From: Bemisia tabaci
Taxonomy: Eukaryota > Arthropoda > Insecta > Hemiptera > Aleyrodidae
NCBI RefSeq assembly: GCF_918797505.1
Contig: NC_092797.1
Location: forward strand, 3,134,288-3,198,287
Length of the DNA stretch: 64,000 nt
Direction of reading: 5' to 3'
Below, one piece after another: positions 54,253-64,000 of this stretch (the stretch's first letter is position 1; each line of letters starts with the position of its first letter). The notes under the pieces are model-generated. The model saw only the letters and a program-made list of their open reading frames with translations, had not been told where the DNA came from and did no database searches. The translations under genes and the position numbers were made by a program.

Positions 54253-55777
54253 AAAAGAAATCAGGCCGAGGAAAAATTCCAGGAGATCCAGTATTTAGGT
54301 AGTATACAGTTAAGATACCCTCCTCTGGCATCTTAGCCCTATAGTCAGGGAAATTCACCAGGTCAGGGAAATCAAGGAGAAGTTGAGGCATTTGATGGGA
54401 AAAACTGGAATTTTGAAACAAAAAAAAGTATGGACTTAGTCTGACCATCTTGTATTCCAGGTTAATAACAGAAATGAAAGTTATCTTTTCTTCAAACGAC
54501 TAAAATATAAACTTGCTTGCATTTGATAGCCCACATCGACGTGCAGTGTGAGAAATATCCGTATTTCTTTCCCGATCGAGACCTCCAGTAGTATTTCACC
54601 GTCATAAAATATCGGTGAATTATCGGAGTTTGGAAGTGGCAGGCGTCATAAAAACGTTGCAGCTTTCAACACTCAACAGTCCGATTGCCGTAAAAGTGAC
54701 TAGCGCGAGCGATGACTTGGCGGTGATAATGGGCGGAGAATTGAGTATGACTAAAACGGTAACATTTGTTGACTTGACAGTCATATTAGCACTGCAAACG
54801 TCGACTCTTCGCTCTCCGTCGCGGACGTCTATAATTTATGGTCCCATGAAAATTGGAAAGCGTGCCACTCTCTTGCGCCTTCCATCGGACAAGAAGGAAA
54901 GACCTTGAGTTTGGCGAATTGTTATACCCAACCAGAGACATGAAAAATATGGATTGGTTGATCCATGTTATCTAGATTCTAGAATTATTAACCATGCTCA
55001 TTCCCTGATTTTCCTGATTTTGAGGAGCTAGTTCCCTGATGGGAAACCGAACTTTTCTCCCACTTCCTGGATTTGCTTGTGATTAACTGCACCATTTCCG
55101 GAGCTCCAGATATGAGTATCGATGGTTCTTAATCTCATAGCCGATTTTTTGACACATTCAAATTTTTAATTCCAGATGCGTTCTAGGTGTTTTTATATCT
55201 GGTCAACGAAAACCTCTTTATTGTTCTGATAATACATATGAGGATTCGAATATTTCATTCAAGAGGTCAAAAATGGCAACCCAGGTGTAATGACATAAAC
55301 TCTAAGCGGTAGAGGACGAGATTCTCGATTTCTATAACAGATTTCCTAATTTACCCTAAAATTTTTAATTTTCGGTCGGATTCGCACGCTATACTCGATC
55401 CGACCAGATCCAAAAAATACGCTTTTTTAGGGCCTAGAAGGGTACCAAACTATAATTTCGAATTACTCGTTGTTGCACACGTTCATTCCAGTTTGTATAT
55501 CCGTCAAAGATCACTTGAATGCGAATTTAAATGATGTTTCACTTCTCGATCATTTTTGACTCGCACACTCTTCATATATCATGTTCTGTGTCAATTTTTG
55601 AAACGACTGAATTTAATTTTTACGGCTTTCATGGCTTTTTTACGGCTACCAGTCTACGGCCGTAAATATTCTCATGCAGAGTCGTTAAATCCATTTTTTT
55701 ATTTTTCATAAAATACAACTTAAATCATGCGGATATGCGCGTTATTGTAGTTTGATCATCTGTATATCGAGGATACT
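54253..55777. other. Unannotated interval with repeat fragments
   Basis: GTCAGGGAAAT-type fragments at 54330-54400 and 54990-55080. The plus-strand frame at 54615-54908 has no recognisable domain or splice context. Confidence 0.4.
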
Positions 55778-56023
55778 TTATGCCCTGTAAAAAAACACGC
55801 GTGAACTGAGGAGGGAGGAATAAAAAATCCAACTTCCGGACTTCCTTGGGAGTATCTCGTCGTCTTTTCTGAGGATCCACAAAAGGACCCTCTCTTGCTC
55901 TCTGGTGAGAAAAGCCGGGACATTCAAGTCTTTATCCTCGCGTCTCCAGTCCGCATTCACTCCGTCTAAACCCTTTTGAAGGATAGCCTTCAGGAAGACG
56001 TATATGCCGAATTTCTCCTCCAT
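55778..56023 (-). CDS. Candidate ORF, 81 aa, unrecognised
   Basis: ATG at 56023 follows an in-frame TAG and the frame runs to TAA at 55778. Residues look protein-like: MEEKFGIYVFLKAILQKGLD at the start, then DLNVPAFLTREQERVLLWIL around positions 32-51, then acidic/basic residues. The LTREQERVLLWIL stretch loosely recalls the start of CENP-B/pogo-type DNA-binding domains, but this is an impression, not a match. No splice sites or partner ORFs were found, so this may be a fragment of a transposase or a chance ORF. Confidence 0.3.
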   Translation of the reverse strand: MEEKFGIYVFLKAILQKGLDGVNADWRREDKDLNVPAFLTREQERVLLWILRKDDEILPRKSGSWIFYSSLLSSRVFFYRA

Positions 56024-56133
56024 GTATGACTATCATGTTTATTTATTCGAAACCATTTCTCGGTTACCGCGTCAAACGAGGGCATTGAATTTTTCTCTTT
56101 GTTTTCTTTTTTTCTAACAACCTGTCGTCAGAG

Positions 56134-56405
56134 CATCGATTTATTTAAAATATAGCCAAAGCACGAAACCACGTATCTCCGTCGCGGCGGTGTTTCATAA
56201 TTTCCGCTACTATTTTATTTTTTTGCAGAGAAGCAAGCTAACTTCCTAGCTTGATTTGCACAGATTCTTCTGAAAAAGGAAGAAAAATCAAGGAAGTTTT
56301 CAAGACATTACATCAAGTATCAGTTTTCCAACGGGAATAAATTACCACAGGAAGTCTACATCGTCGCAAACGGATATAGGTGGTTTCGCACTTTGACCAT
56401 TGATG
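56134..56405. mobile_element. Foldback MITE, family D, copy 3
   Basis: Ends CATCGATTTATTTAAAATAT with AGCCAAAGCACGAAACCACG, and GGTTTCGCACTTTGACCATT. Inner CGTATCTCCGTCGCGGCGG and GTCTACATCGTCGCAAACGG. Confidence 0.88.
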
Positions 56406-57179
56406 TATGGAGTAATCATTAAGATATATGAGTCCAGTTGAATATTTGGACCTCAAAGGCTGAAAGTAGTGTTAACATCGTGTTGATTTAAGAGGAAAGA
56501 TACGTAGGTCTGAAGTGGTTGCATATTATTCATTTGAAAAGCGCATTTACAGAATCCACAGGTTGGCTCTGCTGTGCACTTATTTTTCAAGTGCCTCATT
56601 ATGAGCAGCCATATTCACCACCCTGAACTTAGAGTATGAAAAAGTTCCTATATGAAATATTTGAACAGTCGATTTATTTTGGCAATCTTCCGGATAAATA
56701 TTTCATTTATGACCTAGCTGGTGCGCTTTTGAAGAAGAAAACCCTGATTCAAGAAACGCTTCCTAGATTCAGAGAAGGCTATGAATGCACTTTTGTGCTC
56801 ATCAACTATCGAAAAAAAATATCCCAATTTTTCAAATATAATAAACTGTAAAAGCCCTATGTCTAGGAATTACACGTTTTTCGTATTGCTTTTTGTGATG
56901 ATGAGAGTATCTTGTCGCGTAAAATATAATCGAGGATTTTTATTATCTAGCTTTTTTGATAACGTGTCACAAGATTAAATGAAATTCGCCGCCCGCCCCT
57001 CCAAGGGACAGTCTCGTCACCCTGATTTTTTAGTTTAATTGGCAGATTGAGGGGGTTGAGGGCAACGAGACTTCTCCTTCCCCATCTTTTTATCCGAAAA
57101 GAGACGATGGGTAGTGAAATAGGTTAAGTTGTGTGAAAAACACCACTTTTTGGGTCAGGAACGTGGGTCAGAATCGTTG
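56406..57179. other. Unannotated interval
   Basis: An ATG-initiated 71-codon frame at 56636-56851 exists but has no domain, splice context or signal. Nothing else seen. Confidence 0.4.
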
Positions 57180-57490
57180 ACGACGTCGGGAACAGGTGGC
57201 TAATTTGGGTCACATCGACGGAAATCTCCACCAATCCCGCCAACGCACGGACATTGTGCTCCCAAAAGCTGCGCTGGATCTGAGCCTTATTAAAATAATG
57301 GAGTTCGGTTACCCCGCGGCGAAGTGGTGGTCGAGGCGGGGCGGGGGTGCTGAGGAAACAAAAAACCGGGGCTTATTGAAAGTTTGTCGCGTGCTCCGCT
57401 CCAAGTACCCGCAAGTTCCTCCTAAAGACGGAGCGAATGTGTATCCCGGGTTGCCGATGCATCAGGCGATCTCCTTGTTTCAGTGATCTA
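57180..57490. other. CpG-rich island
   Basis: GC-rich patch with a 96-codon plus-strand frame (57196-57486) lacking an ATG start and recognisable domain. Joining it to the 35345 exon at the only nearby AG gives a stop at once. Possibly regulatory. Confidence 0.35.
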
Positions 57491-57741
57491 GATCGTATTC
57501 CCTCCTGCGGGGTGCACACTGCACAGTACCTGTTGTGTCATCTAAGAAAGAAGTATACGTAAACATTTTTAAGAAACTGTATATTTTTGTGTTGAGAGAT
57601 GAATGGTGTTGCAAAAATCCTTCGTTTTGCATGAAATTCTCACCAATCATAATCGCGCTTCCATAACTTCGGTTCCAAGGACTTAGGATCGTAATTATCC
57701 TCAGTCCTCGAACACCTCCTTTCCATAGGAAGCCTCTTATG
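57491..57741. other. Unannotated interval
   Basis: No feature recognised. Confidence 0.4.
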
Positions 57742-57990
57742 CTGCCGTGCTAAGGAAGAACGCCGTATGAACATTCGAGAGTTGCCAAATTTCCACCCAT
57801 AAAATGTTTATTTTTTAGGAAAGTTATAAATATTTTTCCTTGAAATTTTCAGATCTTTTAGATTAAACTGCAAACAAAATCTTCTGAAATTTTCGAGGAA
57901 AAATATTCACCATTTTCCCAGTAAATTTATTCTTTGCTGAAGGAGATATGGCAACGGCTGGAGGCTCATACGGCGTTTTTCCTCAGCACG
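57742..57990. mobile_element. Foldback MITE, family C, copy
   Basis: Ends CTGCCGTGCTAAGGAAGAAC and CGGCGTTTTTCCTCAGCACG, inner GTATGAACATTCGAGAGTTG and GCAACGGCTGGAGGCTCATA. Confidence 0.92.
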
Positions 57991-58627
57991 AGAGCACGAG
58001 AGCATGGTTTTAAAGGGAGGTTTAAGGAGATTCGTGCCAGTGAGCGAGCCCCTGACGTTTCTCCTCCAACCAGGGGGTACGCCCTCTGACCGCTTCGCAG
58101 TTCAATCCCACTCATTTGATATTTTTTTATAGAGTACGACAAGCTCGTCGAAAAAAACTCGCGTTTAAGCAGTTGCGCGGTGTGACCTACGCGTGACGTC
58201 ATGAAGCCTCCACCGATGGCAACGATGTCGCGCAGTTTCGGTGCACTAATTTTCTATTCAAATACTGCTTATAGCACGCCCGGGCCGGGGACACCCGTCT
58301 CGGCGGAATACGGAATGCGCAAACCACAGGGGTGCGTCGTCCCCCGAAGTTGCCAAAACCCCCGACTCCCACCGCCGAAACTCAAGGAAAAACGCAGGCT
58401 CTCGATGGAAAATCGGCATCGTTGCGCGCAATATTATTCAAATCAGGGAAGTTTATAAGTTTCGGGAAGTATCAACTCGTGAAGAAGCGCGATGCAAGCG
58501 CCCCGCGTGGAGTCCTGGGGAAGCTCGCCGCTATTTGCTTTGACAAATCATATTTTCCACGCATCGGGCCCTCAACTCTGCCTCTCCGCGCCTCGCACGC
58601 AAGATACCCCCTTCAGTGGCGTGCCGT
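57991..58627. other. CpG-rich island
   Basis: GC-rich from about 58190 to 58620. Several frames overlap on both strands; none has a recognisable domain. Possible regulatory element in the putative intron. Confidence 0.35.
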
Positions 58628-58790
58628 GCCGCACAGTGGAGCAAGTAGATGGGCGATGTCGGATATGAAATTTTCAACCAAATCTGCTATTTTCGTCACA
58701 TTATAAATTTTAGATCATTTTTTAAAATTTTAAACTTTTAAAATTTGGATTTTGGGTGTAACTTCTTCTATAGACTGAGCTGTCGCGACC
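58628..58790. repeat. Half copy of foldback family N
   Basis: GCCGCACAGTGGAGCAAGTA and GATGTCGGATATGAAATTTT match the left arm; the right arm is absent. Confidence 0.6.
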
Positions 58791-59656
58791 AAATTTCGGG
58801 AGTGCTATAAAAATTGTGGAGATAAATGTTTTCAGGTTTTTGTCTCTTGTTGAATAATACCACTTTGGCACACATCCAAAAATTCAGCAACATTTTGATC
58901 ACTGTATTGAGTTACGCGAAAACCCAGCGCATTGAAAATAATTCGGAGGCCTAGAACAAACTGCACCCTTAGATTTTTTGACCCCCCTCTCTCCCCTCGC
59001 CACGCTTTAATGTCACATAGATCTCTATCTGAAAGCGTGTAAAAACAAAAAAATTAACACTCCTCTCGGCTCTCCTGTATTTTATTAACAACCACCTTTG
59101 TCATGAACTTTAAAGGAAATAAATAAAACAAAAAATCCTGAGTAGCATCAGGTACCACTTATTAACGCCTTCTTGGAAAGCTTCTTAGCCGTTTCTGCTT
59201 TATCCGCCTTAGAAAGACTAGGGATTTCAATATAAAGAAGATACTATGCAAAACCAAATCGTCTTACAATTCGGGAGAATTTAACTATGAGCGAGCATAT
59301 GGGAGCTTTGTGAGTAGACTCGCACCTCATTCCTCACCCCTCGATTATCAAGTTTAATCGGTTGTTTTTATTTCAAACGGCTGCGTGAGCGCTTCGCACG
59401 TGTATCGCTGATTGCATTAATTCGTCTAATTCGAAGTACACTGTTTTCTTAATCCCTCCGCCCTGCCACACACGAACGTGTTTATAGCATGACGGGAGCC
59501 CTTCCCTGTTTTTTTAGGGCCCGCGGCATCCCAGATCGCCCCTCCAACTTCGAGGCTCGAGCCCTATTTCGAGGTGCTCGCTTTGGGGGAGGTTTTTCCC
59601 ACCGATCTTCTTTCCTTATCAAAATCCGTAGTTTTACTCACGAAGAAACCCAACTA
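58791..59656. other. Unannotated interval
   Basis: AT-rich with a GC-richer patch at 59380-59620. No supported exon or repeat. Confidence 0.4.
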
Positions 59657-59720
59657 AATTTGGATCACATTTTTCAATTAGGAACTAAATTTCTGGCTCA
59701 TCCGTGGAGAATTTGCTTAC
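59657..59720. repeat. Left half of a family A-like element
   Basis: AATTTGGATCACATTTTTCA, TTAGGAACTAAATTTCTGGC and TCATCCGTGGAGAA match the left part of family A/A2. Confidence 0.55.
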
Positions 59721-59769
59721 AAAAATTGTATTACTTCATCTGAGTGTGCTTAAGGAGCCAAGTTCACAG

Positions 59770-60032
59770 TTTTTTCCATAATTTTTTTTCTGACATGGGA
59801 AATTGGAGAAAAATAGATTTACAAGTAAGAAAATATGCCGCCCTTTGACGTCATCTGGCGGAATTTTTCATTTAAATACATGTATTTTAGCAGATTAGGT
59901 GATTTTTTCGTAATTTCTACAATAACTGTCCAATTTAGAAACCAAGGATATCCTCGTACTCGGTTTTCCTAGCAGTATCATTTTAAAGATGAAATGCACA
60001 AAATGTAAGACAACCGCAAATTCTCTATTGGC
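59770..60032 (+). repeat. Dispersed repeat family U, copy 2
   Basis: TTCCATAATTTTTTTTCTGA, TTGACGTCATCTGGCGGAAT, TTTTAGCAGATTAGG and TTTAGAAACCAAGGATATCC align in order with copy 1. Confidence 0.75.
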
Positions 60033-60157
60033 AACATCGTTTTTCTCCATTTAAACCAATGAAGATGTATCAATTCTTGGAGCGGTTCGGTATTAATTCC
60101 GACCAGAATCGATAATTTAACATGGATTTAAATGGAGGAGATCCGATGTTGCCAAAT
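60027..60157. mobile_element. Short foldback element
   Basis: TTGGCAACATCGTTTTTCTC with CATTTAAACCA, and GATTTAAATGGAGGAGATCC with GATGTTGCCAA, form the arms of a ~130-bp foldback. Confidence 0.75.
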
Positions 60158-60159
60158 TG

Positions 60160-60300
60160 CTATATCCGCTTCTGATTCGTATAAACGCACATACATGCTC
60201 ATCGCTCAAGGTAACTAGTGGTACATACGTTGTTTCCGTAGAAACAGTTCATAAACTGGGACGGAAATTGTAGTTCGATGATTGCGAAATGCAGTCCAAA
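60160..60300. repeat. Diverged family A element
   Basis: GGTACATACGTTGTTTCCGT, GGGACGGAAATTGTAGTTC and GATTGCGAAATGCAGTCCAA match the centre and right arm of family A; the left end is worn. Confidence 0.65.
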
Positions 60301-61059
60301 TGTGTGATTTGATGGAAACTGGGTGAGAACGATCGGGACGCGGCAATGCGATTAATGGGAATCCGAAATTGCACTTTCGTAAACTCATCTCCTTGTAAAT
60401 TGACGAATGGAAGATTCTGTGTGGAGACGTGGAGCCCGAAAGTAGAGCAGAACAATTTCTCAGAAGTACCACGCGCCGATGCGAATTCGAGGAGACATGG
60501 AACTTCGGAGCTTCTATTGATTTAAAAAGATTGAGTTCAACTGAAATTCTCATGGATTCTATCACTATGTACTGGAAATAGGTTTTAAGCTCAGCACACG
60601 ATTTCATATTTGATTCAGGGAATTTTTGTGGCTGAAATTGCGGTTTTTCTTTTTAGGTCAGAGAGTATCAATCGGTGAAAGGTGCTGATTTTAGAAGAAA
60701 ACTTAATTAATGTACCAGCTAAATCAGTGAAATATATAGTATTATTATAAATATTTTATCGTTTTTAACCTTGGAATCATTTTCTTTGTTACAGGTACGT
60801 TGATTTCATGACAATATTTCCGCTCGTCAAAATCTCAGTTTCTTAGAAGTGAGGTAGGTTGTATTTAATATTTATTTGAAACTTTCAATCTGTCAAGCAC
60901 CATGATACAAGATAGAAGTAGAGTTGACATTTAGAGGGAATGTAGGGCCCATCGCGCCTCAATAATCCCTCATGGACTCATTTTTGAAAGCTTTCTTTGA
61001 ACTTAAGAGTTCGTTTCTCTTTATAATTTCCAAAAATTTCGGTAAAGTTCCCGGACCCC
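60301..61059. other. Unannotated interval
   Basis: The minus-strand ORF at 60215-60607 overlaps the MITE above and has no domain. Nothing else recognised. Confidence 0.4.
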
Positions 61060-61612
61060 TTCTCCGCCCCCCTCGTTCGCGCTGTACGGATCTGCCTATG
61101 GCCTAAACTCCGTATTTTATTAGTAACTATGGCAGCGCCGCATTAAAATTGCATAATCTCGAAAAGGGGGCTCTGAGAATCCCCGAGCGTGGCATCCCCG
61201 CTGCAGCCGAATGACGAAGCATGTTGGTGTCGAAAGCAGGGCTGCCAACTCGAGCGAGGCACCCCCGGAGCCTCGCGCCCTCCCACCCCGCGAGCCGCGA
61301 CAGTTGGCAGGCCTGGGCGTGAGGCAATATAGGGGCGCGGGGCAGCATGGGAAAATATCATCAATACGAATTTCGCGGCTGTCCGGAATGGCTGCCAACC
61401 GCGTCAATGAATACTCATTATTCCGCGGGGGAGGGGGGTTGTGTTAGCGGGGGTTGAAGGGGCGGGGGTGTTGTTCATGACAAGACGGCCAGACAAAAAT
61501 GAGGCGAATCAAAACAAGAGAAGGTCAAGAACAATGGGGCCCGGAGGGATCGCATCGCGTCGCGTCGCATCGCTCCGGGAAACGGCTGCTTTCATAAGTT
61601 GTGCGCGTCGTC
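61060..61612. other. CpG-rich island
   Basis: GC-rich with GTCGCATCGC-type short repeats at 61553-61575. Five overlapping frames on both strands show no domain, the pattern expected of a CpG-rich non-coding block. Confidence 0.4.
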
Positions 61613-61616
61613 GTCG

Positions 61617-61726
61617 TATCGTTAGCGTAACTCGATTTCAACTTGAGCCCTGATCTTCGTATGACGATATGATTTCTGGGGCTCATGTGGAAACGGAGAT
61701 GCGCCCTTCTGTCGGGGGAGCGATGT
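61617..61726. mobile_element. Foldback MITE, family E, copy 4
   Basis: GTTAGCGTAACTCGATTTCA, CTTGAGCCCTG and GGGGCTCATGTGGAAACGGA with a worn outer right arm. Confidence 0.75.
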
Positions 61727-61999
61727 AAATGCCTCGAGTTTTCAAGCTCTGCTTCGAAACGGCGAATTCTTCACGCACTGCATATTTCGCACAAAAGGGG
61801 AAAGGGTGGATGTAGTTTATGGAGAGAGTGCGGATACTACATTGTCGCAGTAGTGATTTAAAAAAAAAAAAAAATTCTGAACACGTCGTGTCGCTTAGCG
61901 TTCAGTGAACAATCCCCGAAAATCCGAAAGCTTCCTCCCTCCGAAAGAATTCTGTAAGCTCCAAAAATCTGGGGATCCAAGTGCGCGGTGCATTTGAAT

Positions 62000-62170
62000 A
62001 TTTCTCCGTATCACGGACAGGTTGCTAAATTGACTCCAACGATTCAATTTTTAGCAAGAATGTCCCTGGACATTTTTCGGTCAAAATTGCTCTGATTTTT
62101 GCATGAGATGAGAAGCAAAATCAGTGCAATTTCCAGTCAGTAATGCCCGAAATCATTCTGGTCATGTGCA
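62000..62170. repeat. Fragment related to foldback family V (reverse)
   Basis: GTTGCTAAATTGACTCCAAC and TGATTTTTGCATGAGATGAG match family V in reverse order. Confidence 0.45.
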
Positions 62171-62355
62171 TTTTATGGTCATAGACTCTGAAAAGTCACG
62201 AATAAGTCAAGGAATTTTGAATTTAACAACGTCATCCAACGTGACTGATTCTCTTTACCTCCTCAAATTTGTATGCGTTCAAATCTGACACATGAAAGCA
62301 GCCTCTATCTATTATATATCTTTTTTCAAATATCTCAATGCGAATAGATTTTTTT

Positions 62356-62472
62356 CGTTCATATCAAAAATATAGGAGAAAAAACGGGAAACAAGGCTAA
62401 AATAGGTTAAAATAAGCTAAAAGAAGGTTTTTAGCCTAGTTTCCCGTTTTTTCTCCTATGTTTGTGATATCA
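62356..62472. mobile_element. Small foldback element
   Basis: Arms ATATAGGAGAAAAAACGGGA and TCCCGTTTTTTCTCCTATGT, with AAGGCTAAAA / TTTTTAGCCT inside, enclose short TAGGTTAAAATAAGCTAAAA repeats. Confidence 0.85.
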
Positions 62473-62559
62473 CCATTGTCACGGCTGCTGTTTTAGAAAT
62501 TTTAACCTATTTCTTTCGTTTAAGAGCGTTCAAGTACCTCGTCTCTGATCACACCTCCG

Positions 62560-62995
62560 ATGGTTATTAATATTAAGGCATACTGGTAGAACACTTTCTT
62601 CGGACCCTTTTTCTAATCGATTCGGGGACGAGGGCGCTTCGGCCCTCGCTCATCACTCGGAAAATATGTTTCCTCAAATAGCATCCAGTCGGAGACGAAG
62701 ATCCCGGTATGAATATTAATCGGGGACAATTAAAAGGCCCCCCCTCTCCCCGCCGCACCTCGGCCGGTGCCGTCTCTTCGGAGACCCATTAAAATATCGA
62801 TTTAGCGAGCGTTTTCACACCGTCTTAGCAGCGTCCCGTTTCGCGGATTTTCCTCTCGAGCGCTTTACATAATTTGATCCGCGGAATTCAGCGCGCGGTT
62901 TCCACCGGCGGCAGCCCCCGTTTCCTTCGCCGCTTCCCAGAATGTTCCCGGAAAGGCGTGCATAGCCAACAGGGTCAAAGTCAATGTTTACGCCC
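62560..62995. promoter_or_regulatory. GC-rich candidate enhancer with clustered binding-site-like motifs
   Basis: A GC-rich block contains ATTAAT homeodomain-type words (62565-62575, 62713-62720), TTTACATAA near 62864, GGGTCAAAGTCA at 62972-62983 (DR1/HNF4-like) and TGTTTAC at 62985-62991 (forkhead-like). Motif identities are by eye against known consensus words. If the gene starting at 35345 extends past this point, the block is intronic. Function is inference. Confidence 0.3.
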
Positions 62996-63119
62996 TCTTA
63001 TTATTTAATATGACGTGTGCATTTGAGCTTTTAAGTTCATTTTTGAGGGCGGGTTTCCGTGGGTGTGCCTGCAAGGAAAATTTTCGGCTGCAGAGCCCTG
63101 GTAGGAAATGGGCCTGCTT

Positions 63120-63550
63120 CCGGGGTGTCTTCTAGCCCGGAATTTTTGGAAATTCCGGAAATAGTACTGAGTTTTTAAGGGCGGTCTAAAAGTACTGGAA
63201 AAGTGCAGAATTTCCACAGATCCGGCATTTTTCCTTTCATAGCGCGCATGTATTTTAATAAGATCTGGAAAGTACGCAATCCCTGCGCGTTGTTTTTTAG
63301 AGTAGTATTTGCGTGCATGATCAGGAGTGTGCAGTTAGTTAATCTTCAAGCCATCAATGAATTTTCGTGTCTACTTCATGTTTGTCGCAATTCGAACGAA
63401 AATTTCAAATTTTTCAAATTTTTTCGAAAATCGTCAAATGGTGACACTAAAAAATTACTGCATTTTTCTGCTGAGGAGGCACTAAATGTCTTGGGAATGT
63501 AAATTTACTGAAAGAGTATCGTAAAAATACTGCTTTTTGTCCAGCCTGTT
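63120..63550 (+). repeat. Dispersed repeat family F, copy 2
   Basis: GGGGTGTCTTCTAGCCCGGA, AAGTACTGGAAAAGTGCAGA and ATCGTAAAAATACTGCTTTT follow the order of copy 1. The extra length is a less-matched middle (63250-63400). Confidence 0.7.
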
Positions 63551-64000
63551 CTCCTGTTATTACATACACGCAAGTAATACATACACAATTGACTCGTCGT
63601 TAGTCAGGATTTTCACAAACGTTGCATTGTCCGTTAATCGGTGGATTTAACTTAAGATTTGAATGCAACTATTCGTGCTTAACGGATGTGCGTATTGCAT
63701 ATGGTAAAAAATGAAGGCGTTTTGGCTTTGAAGTTCACGGAGGCAAATATGGGTCTATTGCACGCAAGAGGTACCTGGTACAGCCAAGTGAATAGACTTT
63801 TAGTTGTAAAATGGCACGAAAATTACGATGGTCACAATATAGTCTGAAATCCACTCCCTCGTGCATAATTTGCGTAGTTTGGATCACGCTTTTCGAATTT
63901 CCCTCGTTATTCTGTGCCAAAACATAGAACCGTCTTGGAAAATTCAGGGAATTTTGGAATTCAAGATAACGTCAACCAACTTGTTGCTTCAACGAGGTGG
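63551..64000. other. Unannotated end of window
   Basis: 63663-63735 is a fragment of the 280-bp tandem unit found at 31850-32405 (CAACTATTCGTGCTTAACGG). The remainder shows no recognised feature. Confidence 0.5.

Noticed and set aside
56636..56851. 71-codon ATG frame
   Set aside because: Plausible composition, but no signal, domain, splice site or promoter evidence; expected by chance in this much AT-rich DNA.
57196..57486. Possible second exon of the 35345 gene
   Set aside because: Using the CAG at 57195 with the phase-1 donor gives an immediate stop; no ATG or domain.
57966..58202. 78-codon minus-strand frame
   Set aside because: It runs into a family C MITE and has no recognisable domain or splice context.
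1..64000. tRNA, rRNA, CRISPR, prophage or viral genes
   Set aside because: A scan by eye for tRNA B-box words (GGTTCGAATCC-like) with an A box found none. No regular spacer-repeat array, rRNA core sequence or viral protein frame was seen. A computational scan would be decisive.

Overview
This window looks like nuclear DNA of an arthropod, most likely a hemipteran insect. The background is AT-rich, there are no operons, ribosome binding sites or dense ORFs, splice signals are insect-like, and the sequence is packed with short foldback (MITE-like) elements. Several element families resemble repeats I associate from memory with whiteflies (Bemisia); that is recollection, not a search, so the species call is weak. 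No rRNA, tRNA, CRISPR array, prophage or complete protein gene was found.

The best gene evidence is one first coding exon on the + strand at 35345-35405. It encodes a signal peptide and ends at a strong splice donor, and it lies behind a CpG-rich, uORF-bearing leader at about 34780-35344. If that gene is real, some or all of 35.4-64 kb is its first intron, and the spaced GC-rich islands there (40.5, 44.2, 50.6, 57.3, 58.4, 61.3 and 62.7 kb) are candidate regulatory elements. A second good candidate is an internal exon on the minus strand at 32928-33161: exactly 78 codons, open throughout, with good sites at both ends. Weaker candidates are minus-strand ORFs at 39455-39645 and 55778-56023, plus-strand ORFs at 38761-38952, 45902-46093 and 53965-54252, and a possible two-exon micro-ORF at 12503-12717.

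Layout. 1-11 kb: remnants of a 250-bp foldback family, degenerate tandem repeats, a GTTCAGT minisatellite, and three ~430-bp foldbacks flanked mostly by TA. 11.3-12.8 kb: an unusual GC-rich island with a ~70-bp repeat, a ~280-bp GC-rich palindrome between a T run and an A run, and three tandem ~97-bp units that each carry a strong 3' splice site. 13-18 kb: assorted foldbacks and a truncated copy of a TIR transposon. 18.17-21.15 kb: a giant inverted repeat with ~1.3-kb near-identical arms. 21-32 kb: more foldbacks, including insertions nested inside other elements, and the full-length copy of that TIR transposon. 33-35.4 kb: the two best exons. 35.4-64 kb: sparse foldbacks, nested insertions and GC-rich islands.

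Most of the recognisable sequence is therefore small non-autonomous DNA elements. None carries a recognisable transposase, so all would depend on enzymes encoded elsewhere. The features most deserving follow-up are the giant palindrome, the tandem splice-acceptor array, the loop-free 78-bp perfect palindrome shared by two copies of one transposon, and the two candidate exons.
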